64,000 nt of DNA. Origin: Brachybacterium sacelli (GTDB lineage Bacteria; Actinomycetota; Actinomycetes; Actinomycetales; Dermabacteraceae). Positions within the stretch are counted from its first letter, which is position 1. Every line of letters begins with the position of its first letter. Positions 37,705 to 45,187 of this stretch are shown here, in pieces. Position numbers and translations under genes: made by a program. The stretch is from NCBI RefSeq assembly GCF_017876545.1, contig NZ_JAGIOD010000001.1:2046001-2110000 (forward strand), written 5' to 3'. The notes below the pieces were generated by a model that worked only from the letters and a program-made list of their open reading frames with translations, was not told where the DNA came from and did no database searches.

Positions 37705-37710
37705 GGGAGA

Positions 37711-37885
37711 TCATCGCGAGAGGATCCAGTCCAGGTCGAGGCAAGCGAAGGTGATGGCCTCGTCCGGCCCCTCGTACAGGAGCGCGTATTCGTCACGACC
37801 GATCGCGAGGAGGGCGGAGTACTGACAGGCGCCGGGCTGGAAGGCGCGCTTGCGCACCCAGGTGGCGCCGTCGTCGGTGGCGCGC
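37711..37885 (-). pseudogene. C-terminal fragment of exo-sialidase, split by the island
   Basis: The minus strand encodes 56 residues: an Asp-box (TDDGATW), then FQPGACQYSALLAIG and ALLYEGPDEAITFA, ending at a stop. This is the end of a GH33 sialidase propeller. The matching N-terminal part lies on the same strand at 59776-60819. Joining the two at the shared GCGC gives an uninterrupted frame (..NGTIER+ATDDGATW..) of 404 codons with no residue missing. Without its start the fragment is not expressed. Confidence 0.9.
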
Positions 37886-38197
37886 AAGACTCAGGTAATC
37901 CTCACCGACGATATCGACGGCTCCGAAGCCACCAGCACGGTGAGCTTCGCGCTGGATGGCGTCGCGTACGAGATCGACCTCAGCGAGGACAATGCCCAGC
38001 GGATGCGCGATCAGATGGGCGAGTGGGCTGGTAAAGCACGCCGGGTCGGAGGTCGGCGCATCAGCGGCACCCGAGGCGCGAGCTCCTCGAGCGACGCTGG
38101 CAAGATTCGCGCTTGGGCGAACGAGAACGGTTACGAGGTCAGCGAGCGGGGTCGCATCCCCACGGAGATTCGTGACGCGTACAGCGCCGCGCACTGA
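37877..38197 (+). CDS. lsr2: Lsr2-family nucleoid-associated protein
   Basis: This 106-residue protein matches Lsr2, the actinobacterial H-NS-like silencer of foreign AT-rich DNA. The N-terminal dimerisation domain reads ARKTQVILTDDIDGSEA and VSFALDGVAYEIDLS. The C-terminal DNA-binding domain reads KIRAWANENGYEVSERGRIP, with the usual RGR AT-hook-like motif. The normal ATG is replaced by a GTG whose first bases come from the sialidase gene, and the natural upstream region is gone. Whether it is expressed is doubtful unless read-through occurs. Confidence 0.88.
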   Translation: MARKTQVILTDDIDGSEATSTVSFALDGVAYEIDLSEDNAQRMRDQMGEWAGKARRVGGRRISGTRGASSSSDAGKIRAWANENGYEVSERGRIPTEIRDAYSAAH

Positions 38198-38212
38198 GCC
38201 CATTGCATGAGG

Positions 38213-38244
38213 AAGGGGCTGGTGACGCCGTCACCAGCCCCTTT
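38213..38244. terminator. Terminator after lsr2
   Basis: A 14-bp perfect stem (AAGGGGCTGGTGAC with GTCACCAGCCCCTT), a 3-base loop and a following T-run stand 15 bases past the lsr2 stop. Confidence 0.85.
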
Positions 38245-38305
38245 GCTGTCTCGCGATAACTCGGGCCGGTACGCGCCGGCGTCCAAGGCGCTCTGGCGAG
38301 AGCCG

Positions 38306-39259
38306 TCATGTCAGCTTGCTGGCAAGCAGGCGAGCCGCTGACGGTGCCGCGGACGCTGTCCTGAGGTGGGAGGCGGAGGCTTTGAGGTAGATGCCGGTGG
38401 TGGCGATGCTCTCGTGACCGAGCAGTTGCTGCACCTCTGAGATTGGGATGCCGACGTCGACCATCGACACGGCGTAGGTGTGGCGGAGGGCGTGGGCTGC
38501 TTCGCCCTCGGGTTTGGCGATGCCGGCCCGCGCGTAGAGCCGGGTCACCCGATAGGAGATCGTGTCCCGGGTCAGCGCTCTGCCGTCCGGCCGGATGAGC
38601 AGGGGTGACATGCCGTCATCGTCCACGGCGTGTTCTGCCCGCCAGGGCAGGTAGGTGTCGATCTGCGCAGCGATGCCCGGATCCAGCGGCACGGTGCGAG
38701 CCTTGCGACCCTTGCCGACAACGCGCAGCGAGGGCTCATTACCGGGCCGGTAATCGAGAAGGCGGAGCCCGGCCGCCTCGCTGGCCCGCAGTCCGCCGGC
38801 AGCCAGGATCACCACGATCGCCACATCCAGCAGGGGCGCCGCCGGGCGTGCCTGGGGATCTTCCGTTTGCGCTGTCTCCAGGAGGGCGGAGATCTGCCCG
38901 TCGGTGAACGCCACCGGCAGACGCGAGGGGGCGCGCGGGGCCTGGATCCCGGCCGTGGGGTCCGCGGGGAGCCGGGATTCGAGAACGAGGTATCGGCACA
39001 GTCCTCGCAGCGTCGTCACCAGTCGCCGGCGGCTGGCCGGCGCGAGCCCAGCGTTGTTCATCTCGGCCAGCGCGGCCTTGATGACGGGCCCCGTCAGGTC
39101 CTGCACCCTCGCGGGTGCGCCCGTTTGGGCCTCGAGGTAGCGCTGCCATAAGGCCAGATCCCCGCGGTAGGCCTTGGCCGTTTCGGCACTGATGGTGCGT
39201 CCGACGGCGCGGCGTTCTGCGATCCAGTCCCGCGCCGCATCTTGGAAGAGCTCGCTCAT
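38306..39259 (-). CDS. Tyrosine recombinase, XerC/XerD-like
   Basis: This 317-residue recombinase has an N-terminal SAM-like core-binding domain (AETAKAYRGDLALWQRYLEA). The catalytic domain shows all active residues: Arg in AAGGLRASEAAGL, Lys in GKGRKARTVPL, His and Arg in HALRHTYA, His in LLGHESIATT and the nucleophile Tyr in GIYLK. Size matches Xer proteins rather than larger phage integrases. A dif-like palindrome lies 50 bases upstream of its start. It could resolve multimers or mobilise the island. Confidence 0.9.
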   Translation of the reverse strand: MSELFQDAARDWIAERRAVGRTISAETAKAYRGDLALWQRYLEAQTGAPARVQDLTGPVIKAALAEMNNAGLAPASRRRLVTTLRGLCRYLVLESRLPADPTAGIQAPRAPSRLPVAFTDGQISALLETAQTEDPQARPAAPLLDVAIVVILAAGGLRASEAAGLRLLDYRPGNEPSLRVVGKGRKARTVPLDPGIAAQIDTYLPWRAEHAVDDDGMSPLLIRPDGRALTRDTISYRVTRLYARAGIAKPEGEAAHALRHTYAVSMVDVGIPISEVQQLLGHESIATTGIYLKASASHLRTASAAPSAARLLASKLT

Positions 39260-39308
39260 TCCACCACGGTAGGTCGCAGTCGGTGCTCAACCGTGGCGAC
39301 ATCCCGCG

Positions 39309-39340
39309 CTAGTGCGCATAATTTTGATTATGCGCACTAG
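39309..39340. repeat. dif-like perfect palindrome beside the recombinase gene
   Basis: Two 14-base arms pair perfectly around TTTG. Read as a Xer site it has an 11-base arm AGTGCGCATAA, a 6-base centre TTTTGA and a second 11-base arm TTATGCGCACT. The first arm matches the XerC arm of E. coli dif (GGTGCGCATAA) at 10 of 11 bases. It may be the recombination site of the adjacent enzyme, an operator for it, or both. Confidence 0.7.
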
Positions 39341-39412
39341 ATGGACGGCTCCCCCAAGGCGGCTCCGCCCGTGCGCCCACTCCGGGGCTGCCGGCACCGC
39401 GGCGGACTCGCA

Positions 39413-39664
39413 TTACGAGATGAGCGTGAGGTACTGCTTGCGGGCGCGCATCGAGTGGATGATCTCCTCGGTGCCGTCATCCCAGATCAACACCACCAGC
39501 TCGAGAAGACGGGCGTGGGTGTCGAAGCCCAGGCGCAGCTCGCGTTGCGGGTTCTCCTCATCCAGTGGCGCTACGTACACCGCAGTGCTGGCCGCATGAA
39601 TGGACTCCTCGCGGGCGATGTCGTGCGTGAGTGCTGAGGGTCGAACCCTCACGCGGTCGTCCAC
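39413..39664 (-). CDS. BrnT-like toxin of a type II toxin-antitoxin pair
   Basis: This 83-residue protein has the pattern of small ribonuclease-type toxins: a His-rich helix (THDIAREESIHAA), then strands RELRLGFDTHARLLELVVLI and EEIIHSMRARKQYL. This resembles BrnT (KHG-like helix, R..IG strand, ISAR motif). The GTG start overlaps the antitoxin gene by 16 bases, the usual coupled arrangement. Assignment as toxin rests mainly on this context. Confidence 0.68.
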   Translation of the reverse strand: MDDRVRVRPSALTHDIAREESIHAASTAVYVAPLDEENPQRELRLGFDTHARLLELVVLIWDDGTEEIIHSMRARKQYLTLIS

Positions 39665-39900
39665 TCACGAACGGCTCGACGGATCGCCTCGGAGCGATTC
39701 AGGTGCTCACGATCAGCGCGCTGCATCAGCGAGGAAATCTCTTCGTCGGTGAATCGCACCGGCACCACCTGCGCCGCTTGCTCACCACGAGTAGGCCGCC
39801 CGCGCTTGCGCAGCTGCTCCACGTCGTAGCCGGCCTCGGCCTCAGCAACCCAGGCGTCGACCTGCTCCTCGGGGACCTCACTACCTTGCATCTTCCTCAT
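39649..39900 (-). CDS. Ribbon-helix-helix (CopG-type) antitoxin
   Basis: This 83-residue protein's C-terminal half is a canonical RHH fold: VVPVRFTDEEISSLMQRADREHLNRSEAIRRAVREW. The N-terminal region would contact the toxin. A TTG two codons upstream is an alternative start. The upstream sequence has a TACGAT box seven bases before the ATG and an overlapping palindrome, so the mRNA may be leaderless and autorepressed. Confidence 0.8.
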   Translation of the reverse strand: MRKMQGSEVPEEQVDAWVAEAEAGYDVEQLRKRGRPTRGEQAAQVVPVRFTDEEISSLMQRADREHLNRSEAIRRAVREWTTA

Positions 39901-39910
39901 GCTCAATATC

Positions 39911-39923
39911 GTAATACGTATAC
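39911..39923 (-). promoter_or_regulatory. Probable promoter/operator of the toxin-antitoxin operon
   Basis: The stretch contains the perfect palindrome ATACGTAT just upstream of the antitoxin start, in an unusually AT-rich spot. RHH antitoxins typically repress their own operon from such short palindromes. Confidence 0.5.
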
Positions 39924-40071
39924 CGGCGACATGGCGAGCTCAACACCCTCCGACCTGGGTGTAGCGGGGCGCCTATAGCCCTGTTCGTCGACCTCCGTAG
40001 CGAGGAGCACCAAGGGGATGTTCAGCCCTGCCGCAGGGCAGTTGCGGCGCCCAGGAGGAACCAATCCAAGG

Positions 40072-40098
40072 CTGGCACTCTCCTAGTGAGAGTACTAA
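40072..40098 (+). promoter_or_regulatory. CIRCE-like HrcA operator upstream of hsp20
   Basis: The left arm CTGGCACTC and right arm GAGTACTAA are separated by exactly nine bases. The CIRCE consensus is TTAGCACTC, nine bases, GAGTGCTAA; matches are 6 of 9 and 8 of 9. HrcA would repress from here. Confidence 0.75.
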
Positions 40099-40108
40099 TC
40101 TGCTCGTA

Positions 40109-40129
40109 GTTGAGTCGAAGGGACTCAAG
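40109..40129 (+). promoter_or_regulatory. HAIR (HspR) operator upstream of hsp20
   Basis: GTTGAGT and ACTCAAG are separated by seven bases, matching the HspR-associated inverted repeat consensus CTTGAGT, seven bases, ACTCAAG at 13 of 14 positions. It starts 10 bases after the CIRCE-like element. Confidence 0.88.
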
Positions 40130-40178
40130 GTTGGGAGGCCACCGATCCAGGAGGTGGCCGCGACAGGAAGGAGACACC

Positions 40179-40604
40179 ATGGCTATCTACGACCCGTTCC
40201 GTGAGATGGAGCGTCTCGCGAGCAACTTCCTCGACACCGGGCGACGGGGCCCTCGGCAGATGCCGATGGACCTGTATCGCGCTGGCGATCACTATGTTCT
40301 CTCCGCTGACCTGCCGGGCATCGATCCAGGATCCGTCGACGTCGACGGCCAGCTGCTGACCATTCGCGCCGAGCGGACCCTCGCGACCGATGAACAGGCG
40401 CAGTGGATCACTCGCGAGCGCACGGGAGGAACCTTCCTGCGCCAGCTCAGCCTCGGACAGGGACTGGACACCGAGCACATCTCCGCGAGCTACAACAACG
40501 GTGTGCTCAGCGTGACGATCCCGATCAGCGAGAAGGCCAAGCCCCGCAAGATCGAGATCACCACGCAGAACACTCCCCAGCAGATCGAGTCCTCAGCAAC
40601 CTGA
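40179..40604 (+). CDS. Hsp20/alpha-crystallin small heat-shock protein
   Basis: This 141-residue chaperone holds unfolded proteins in a refoldable state. The N-terminus MAIYDPFREMERLASNFLD is typical of actinobacterial Hsp18/HspA. The alpha-crystallin domain includes YVLSADLPGIDPGSVDVDG, the GTFLRQLSLG strand and the A-x-x-x-N-G-V-L motif (ASYNNGVLSVTIP). The C-terminus has the IEIT anchor-like region. AAGGAG lies ahead of the ATG. HAIR and CIRCE-like sites upstream tie it to chromosomal heat-shock repressors although the gene sits on an island. Confidence 0.93.
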   Translation: MAIYDPFREMERLASNFLDTGRRGPRQMPMDLYRAGDHYVLSADLPGIDPGSVDVDGQLLTIRAERTLATDEQAQWITRERTGGTFLRQLSLGQGLDTEHISASYNNGVLSVTIPISEKAKPRKIEITTQNTPQQIESSAT

Positions 40605-40625
40605 TCACTCGATCACCCTCACCGA

Positions 40626-40658
40626 AGGCCCCCGGCTCCCCCGTGAAGCCGGGGGCCT
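40626..40658. terminator. Terminator after hsp20
   Basis: A 12-bp perfect stem (AGGCCCCCGGCT with AGCCGGGGGCCT) with a 9-base loop lies 21 bases after the hsp20 stop. Confidence 0.8.
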
Positions 40659-41099
40659 ACCGGCGGGAGTATCAATGCACGGCCGTAGGTGCCGCCGTCT
40701 ACGTCTTCGGATCCGCGGGGGTGGACCATCGAGACGAACCTTCAACCCCTGCCACTCACGCTCCCGCGCATGACGAGAGGTTCAGCAGTGCGCACCGCAT
40801 TCCCAGGCGGCCACCTGGGGCCCCGTGCCGCGGATCCTGGAACGAATCCCTCTTCATTGCTTGCGTCTCACCGGACGCACCGGGTGCCTTGGGACTGCCG
40901 CGCGAATAGGTGACATCTTGACCTGATCGTGCGACAGTCCCAATCAGGAGGCTTCAGACCCCTGCTACACGCTCAAATGCGATGAGCCATGTTGACCTCC
41001 TGGCACACAAGAGCAGAAACCGCGAAGCTCGCAGTCTCATGCTTCGCCCACGCGATGACGAGTGGAGGCATCTCACTTCGAACGGGGCTGGCGCTGACG
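40659..41099. other. Non-coding stretch with an IS-like end
   Basis: No convincing gene is seen in these 440 bases; open frames lack protein character. It contains one copy of a 21-base repeat (40921-40941) that recurs at the broken end of argS, plus AGGAGG-like and ATG sequences that lead nowhere. It may be the remains of a lost insertion sequence. Confidence 0.5.
40921..40941 (+). repeat. 21-base direct repeat, left copy
   Basis: It begins ACCTGATCGTGC and ends CAGTCCC, and differs from the right copy at two positions. GTGACA occurs just before both copies. The pair encloses the isomerase gene. Confidence 0.6.
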
Positions 41100-42113
41100 T
41101 CACTGACCCCTATGGGTGGAGAACGCCGCGTCGAAGGCTGCCTCGGAAGGCTCGTACTTACTCATCTTACGTACGAATTCCAGCGCTTCGGGCGCGCCCA
41201 CGAGGCGGTCCATACCGGCGTCTTCCCACTCCACCGACAGCGGGCCGTCGTATCCGATGTGGTTGAGCGCGCGGAACGCGTTCTCCCAAGGCACGTCCCC
41301 GTGACCGGTGGAGATAAAGTCCCACCCGCGCCGCGGGTCAGCCCACGGCAGGTGGGAAGACAGCCGCCCGTTACGGCCGTTACCCACGCGCACTTTGGTG
41401 TCCTTGCAATGCACGTGGAAGATCTTGTTGGAGAAGTCCAGCAAGAACCCCACCGGGTCGAGCTGCTGCCAAACCATATGAGAGGGGTCCCAGTTCAAGC
41501 CGAAGGAGTCGCGGTCGATCACCTCGAGAGTCTTCTTCGTGGTCCAGTAGTCGTATGCGATTTCGCTGGGGTGGACCTCGAGAGCGAACCGAACGCCCTC
41601 TTCATCGAAGACGTCCATGATCGGATTCCAGCGGTCGGCGAAGTCCTGGTATCCGGCCTCGATCAACTCATCGCTGACCGGGGGGAACATCGCGACGTAC
41701 TTCCAGATCGCCGATCCGGTGAAGCCAGTGACGGTCTTAACGCCTAAGCGTTTGGCAGCGCGAGCAGTGTTCTTCAACTCTTCCGCGGCGCGCTGGCGCA
41801 CTCCTTCAGGGTCACCGTCGCCCCACACCGAGTCCGGGAGCATGTCGCGGTGACGCTGATCGATCGGGTCATCACAAACGGCCTGGCCCTTGAGGTGGTT
41901 CGAGATCGCGAATACCTGCAAACCGTGCTTTTCAAGGACTTCTTTTTTCTGAGCCACATAGTCATCGTCAGTGGCCGCGCGGTTAGGGTCGAGGTGGTCG
42001 CCCCAGCAGGCGATCTCAAGGCCGTCATAGCCCCACTCGCCAGCCCGCTGGGCGAGTTCCTCGAACGGCATATCGGCCCACTGGCCGGTGAACAGTGTAA
42101 TCGGTCGTGCCAT
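41100..42113 (-). CDS. Sugar phosphate isomerase/epimerase (xylose isomerase-like TIM barrel)
   Basis: This 337-residue protein is of the AP-endonuclease-2/xylose isomerase-like family. Metal-ligand regions are visible: [36 protein letters not shown] and [17 protein letters not shown] precedes the ATG. Homologues act on inositols, keto-sugars or sugar acids, often next to Gfo/Idh/MocA dehydrogenases, but none is present here. A short palindrome (GTACC A GGTAC) lies 59 bases upstream. Substrate unknown. Confidence 0.85.
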   Translation of the reverse strand: MARPITLFTGQWADMPFEELAQRAGEWGYDGLEIACWGDHLDPNRAATDDDYVAQKKEVLEKHGLQVFAISNHLKGQAVCDDPIDQRHRDMLPDSVWGDGDPEGVRQRAAEELKNTARAAKRLGVKTVTGFTGSAIWKYVAMFPPVSDELIEAGYQDFADRWNPIMDVFDEEGVRFALEVHPSEIAYDYWTTKKTLEVIDRDSFGLNWDPSHMVWQQLDPVGFLLDFSNKIFHVHCKDTKVRVGNGRNGRLSSHLPWADPRRGWDFISTGHGDVPWENAFRALNHIGYDGPLSVEWEDAGMDRLVGAPEALEFVRKMSKYEPSEAAFDAAFSTHRGQ

Positions 42114-42266
42114 GGCTTTCTACTCCTCAGTTCATAGGAGGGTCAGTCGGAATGCTGACCCAAAGTTTGCAGTACCAGGTACAGAGAGAACGCTGCAAGC
42201 AGAGCATCGTGATCGAGGCCGACCAAGGCTTCCAAGGGCGTCACACACCGCGATGCCGCTGTCCGC

Positions 42267-43976
42267 TCAGAATCCACCGGTCCAGGTGGAACCCGGGGCC
42301 CATCCGAGCGGATCGGACCCCAGCCCTGCCCGACGACGCCACAGATCATGTGACACCTGATCGTGCATCAGTCCCTCATTCAGCCAGAGCCGAGTGCGGT
42401 GCACGGGTTCGATCGGTGCGTTGCCCTTCGGCATCACACGACAATTTCCGTACCAGCGGTGGTACAACCCCGCAAGCTCTTCAAGGTAGTGGGCGACGCG
42501 GTACGGTTCGCGAGATTCCGCGGCGAACCTAACAACGCGGGGAAACTCTTGGAGGGCACCGAGCAAGGCGGCCTCGGTCTCGTGCTCGAGCAGCTCGGGC
42601 CGGAATCCCGCGAGCGTGACGCCCCCTTCGGCCGCTTTTCGCGCAACATTGCTCGTGCGCGCGTGAGCGTACTGAACATAGAAGACTGGATTATCGTTCG
42701 AGCGCTTCTCGAGGATGCCCAGATCGATATCAAGATTCGTATCAGCGGAGCTGCGCACGAGGGCATATCTCGCTGCGTCAACGCCGACCACCTCGACGAG
42801 GTCCTCGAGCGTGACGACGGTTCCGGCCCGCTTTGACATGCGTACGGGGTGGCCGTCGCGCACCAGATTCACCATCTGGCCGATGAGCACTTGGAGATTC
42901 GTTCCTGGCTCATCTCCAAAGGCTGAGCACATCGCCATGAGTCGCTGCACATAACCGTGGTGATCGGCCCCGAGCATGACGAGACAACGGTCAAATCCGC
43001 GCTCACGCTTATTTAGATAATACGCAATGTCACCCGAGATGTATGCGGGCTGGCCGTCAGACTTTATGACAACACGATCCTTGTCGTCGCCAAACTCGGT
43101 AGTGCGCAACCATACGGCGCCATCCTTTTCGAAGATCTGCCCCAGGTCGCGCAGTCTTTCAACGGCACGCGCGACAGCACCCGACTCATGCAGCTGGTTC
43201 TCGTGAAAAAATACGTCGAAGTCGACACCGAAGTTGCGCAGGCTGTTCTTGATATCGCTGAACATGAAGTCGACTCCAGTCGCGCGGAACGTCTCCTGTA
43301 GTGCTTCGGGCGTCAAGTCTTCGAGGCACCCTGGCTCGTGTACGCGAACGACGCGCTGCGCGATGTCGTCGATGTACGAGCCGCCGTAGCCATCCTCCGG
43401 GGTTGGCTCACCCTTATAGGCGGCGACCAAACTTCGAGCAAATCGATCAATCTGCGTCCCATAGTCATTGAAATAGTACTCACGGGTGACATCGCCCTTT
43501 TGCGCAGAAAGGAGTCGCGCGAGAGAATCACCAACGGCGGCCCATCTTGTTCCGCCAAGATGGATCGGTCCCGTCGGGTTCGCCGAAACGAACTCGAGAT
43601 TGATCCTTTGGCCTTCAAATGCGTCACCATTCCCGTACTCGCATCCCAAGTCCACGATCGTCTTCGCCAATTGCCCCGCCGCAGCAGCATTGAGGCGCAC
43701 GTTGACGAAACCGGGCCCTGCGATTCCCGCCGATGCGACGCCGTTGACTTGGGATAGACCGTCGGCGATCTCCTGCGCGAGTTCACCAGGATTCAAGTCC
43801 AGCCTCTTGGCGAACTTCATCGCGGCATTAGTCGACCAATCACCGTGGGCGCGGTCGCGGGGTCGTTCAATGGTGACCTCAGTCGCTCGAATGTCGAAAC
43901 GCTCGCCGTCGCATCGTCGCTCAGCAATTTCCGTCAGGATATTGATTACCGAGTTTCCGAGAGCGTCCTGGTTCAT
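42267..43976 (-). CDS. argS: Arginyl-tRNA synthetase with replaced C-terminal end
   Basis: This 569-residue class I synthetase charges tRNA-Arg. The N-terminal tRNA-binding Add-1 domain, the HIGH-equivalent [31 protein letters not shown], the KMSKS-equivalent PVRMSKRAG and the DALR anticodon domain ([12 protein letters not shown]) are present. Normal sequence stops at HRTRLWLNE; the last ~37 residues come from a repeat/IS-like sequence, so the final helix of the anticodon domain is altered. Base composition is clearly less GC-rich than the chromosome. It is probably a second, acquired copy; activity is uncertain. A TAGAAT box lies just upstream. Confidence 0.85.
   Translation of the reverse strand: MNQDALGNSVINILTEIAERRCDGERFDIRATEVTIERPRDRAHGDWSTNAAMKFAKRLDLNPGELAQEIADGLSQVNGVASAGIAGPGFVNVRLNAAAAGQLAKTIVDLGCEYGNGDAFEGQRINLEFVSANPTGPIHLGGTRWAAVGDSLARLLSAQKGDVTREYYFNDYGTQIDRFARSLVAAYKGEPTPEDGYGGSYIDDIAQRVVRVHEPGCLEDLTPEALQETFRATGVDFMFSDIKNSLRNFGVDFDVFFHENQLHESGAVARAVERLRDLGQIFEKDGAVWLRTTEFGDDKDRVVIKSDGQPAYISGDIAYYLNKRERGFDRCLVMLGADHHGYVQRLMAMCSAFGDEPGTNLQVLIGQMVNLVRDGHPVRMSKRAGTVVTLEDLVEVVGVDAARYALVRSSADTNLDIDLGILEKRSNDNPVFYVQYAHARTSNVARKAAEGGVTLAGFRPELLEHETEAALLGALQEFPRVVRFAAESREPYRVAHYLEELAGLYHRWYGNCRVMPKGNAPIEPVHRTRLWLNEGLMHDQVSHDLWRRRAGLGSDPLGWAPGSTWTGGF
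42355..42375 (+). repeat. 21-base direct repeat, right copy, at the break in argS
   Basis: It begins ACCTGATCGTGC and ends CAGTCCC. On the minus strand it replaces the normal C-terminal codons of argS right after RLWLNE. This looks like the end of an insertion sequence; the family is not identified. Confidence 0.6.
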
Positions 43977-44183
43977 AGCCGTCGATTCTAGTCTTCTTGC
44001 GGCCAGGGTGCGAGCCTGGTCGGCCAAGTGTGAGATCCGGGCCTTGTGCCCTGACGAAGAACGGATCACCAGGACCGATGAGCAGATCCCGTCTCCCGCA
44101 CGGACCGCCCCCGGGATCGCCACCGTGAGCAACGAGCCTGCCGCCACGCGCGATGTGACCGGTGCCTGGATGACGAACATGGG

Positions 44184-44804
44184 CTAGGGCGTGCCTTTTA
44201 GTAGGCGGGTCCAGGTGAGGATGGCGCAGAGGGTGATGCCGGCGCGGTAGGTGATGGCGAGTTTGTCGTAGCGGGTGGCGATGCCGCGCCATTGCTTGGC
44301 CAGGGCGAAGAACCTCTCGATCACGTTGCGGCCACGGTAGGCGTCGGTATCGAGTGCGGGCGGGCGTCCTCCCTGGCTACCACGCCGCTTGCGTGCGGCG
44401 ATCTGGTCTCGCTTGTCGGGGATGACTGCTTTGATGCCGCGGCGGCGCAGCTGCCTGCGGATCACACCGGTCGCGTATGCACGGTCAGCGATCACGGCGT
44501 CCGGTCGAGTCCGTGTCCGGCCCGGGCCGACCCGGGGAACGTGGATCTCGCCGAGCACGTCGGCGAGCATTGCGCCGTCGTTGCGCTGCCCTCCGGTGAG
44601 GACCATCGCCAGGGGCCTGCCATGCCCATCGACGGCCTGATGGATCTTCGTCGTCAACCCGCCGCGAGAGCGGCCGATGCCATGGCCGGGCGGTTCGACC
44701 TCATCGAGTGGGAGGTTCTTGTGATTCGACGCGGCCCCCTGTGTCCTGCTCGGGGCGGGTCGTGTTCGTCGCGTGCTGATGCGCACGCGCGATCGTCGCG
44801 TCAA
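44184..44804 (-). CDS. IS5-family transposase, C-terminal frame (OrfB)
   Basis: The frame carries the RNase H-like DDE core. The region HGIGRSRGGLTTKIHQAVDG leads to the second Asp (VIADRAYAT), and the catalytic Glu is in the Y-R-E-like block YRGRNVIERFFALAKQWRGI. It overlaps OrfA by about 100 bases and needs a programmed frameshift to be made. The stop codon lies inside the terminal repeat. Confidence 0.85.
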   Translation of the reverse strand: MTRRSRVRISTRRTRPAPSRTQGAASNHKNLPLDEVEPPGHGIGRSRGGLTTKIHQAVDGHGRPLAMVLTGGQRNDGAMLADVLGEIHVPRVGPGRTRTRPDAVIADRAYATGVIRRQLRRRGIKAVIPDKRDQIAARKRRGSQGGRPPALDTDAYRGRNVIERFFALAKQWRGIATRYDKLAITYRAGITLCAILTWTRLLKGTP

Positions 44805-45144
44805 TCGACACTGCCCAGTCGATCTTCCCGGCAGCGTCGGCCTCGGCGAGCATCTGGGTCAGCACGCGATCCCAGGTGCCGTCACCGGCATACCGGCGAT
44901 GTCGCTTCCACACCGTCTGCCACGGCCCGAATTGATCGCGAGGCAGATCCCGCCACGGAATCCCAGTCCGGAACCGATACGCGATGCCCTCCACGATCCG
45001 CCGGTCATCACCGAACGGATGACCTCGCCTGCCCGCGTTCGAGGGCAGCAACGGCTCGATTCGTCCCCACTGCTCGTCCGTGAACACCCGATACCGCGAA
45101 CCCGTCGACCTCACCACACCAGCATCTCGCGCACCCCACTCCAC
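44701..45144 (-). CDS. IS5-family transposase, N-terminal frame (OrfA)
   Basis: This is the IS427-type N-terminal domain: FTDEQWGRIEPLLPS, GRRGHPFGDDRRIVEGIAYRF, PWRDLP and the first catalytic Asp in VSIDATIARAHQHA. The start codon is uncertain: a GTG at the listed position or a later GTG before RSTGSRYRVF. A -1 frameshift into OrfB would give the full transposase. Confidence 0.82.
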   Translation of the reverse strand: MEWGARDAGVVRSTGSRYRVFTDEQWGRIEPLLPSNAGRRGHPFGDDRRIVEGIAYRFRTGIPWRDLPRDQFGPWQTVWKRHRRYAGDGTWDRVLTQMLAEADAAGKIDWAVSIDATIARAHQHATNTTRPEQDTGGRVESQEPPTR

Positions 45145-45187
45145 ATATGGGAGACACGCTGAAGCGCCCTGGGTTCCGTTCCGGCTT

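Noticed and set aside
37870..37895. Assembly chimera at the left island edge
   Set aside because: The right edge independently holds the rest of the same sialidase and both rejoin in frame, which a random misassembly would not produce; long reads would settle it.
43977..44183. N-terminal extension of argS or a plus-strand gene upstream of it
   Set aside because: The frames are open but lack homology; the ArgRS N-terminus starts normally at [10 protein letters not shown] with a TAGAAT box just upstream.
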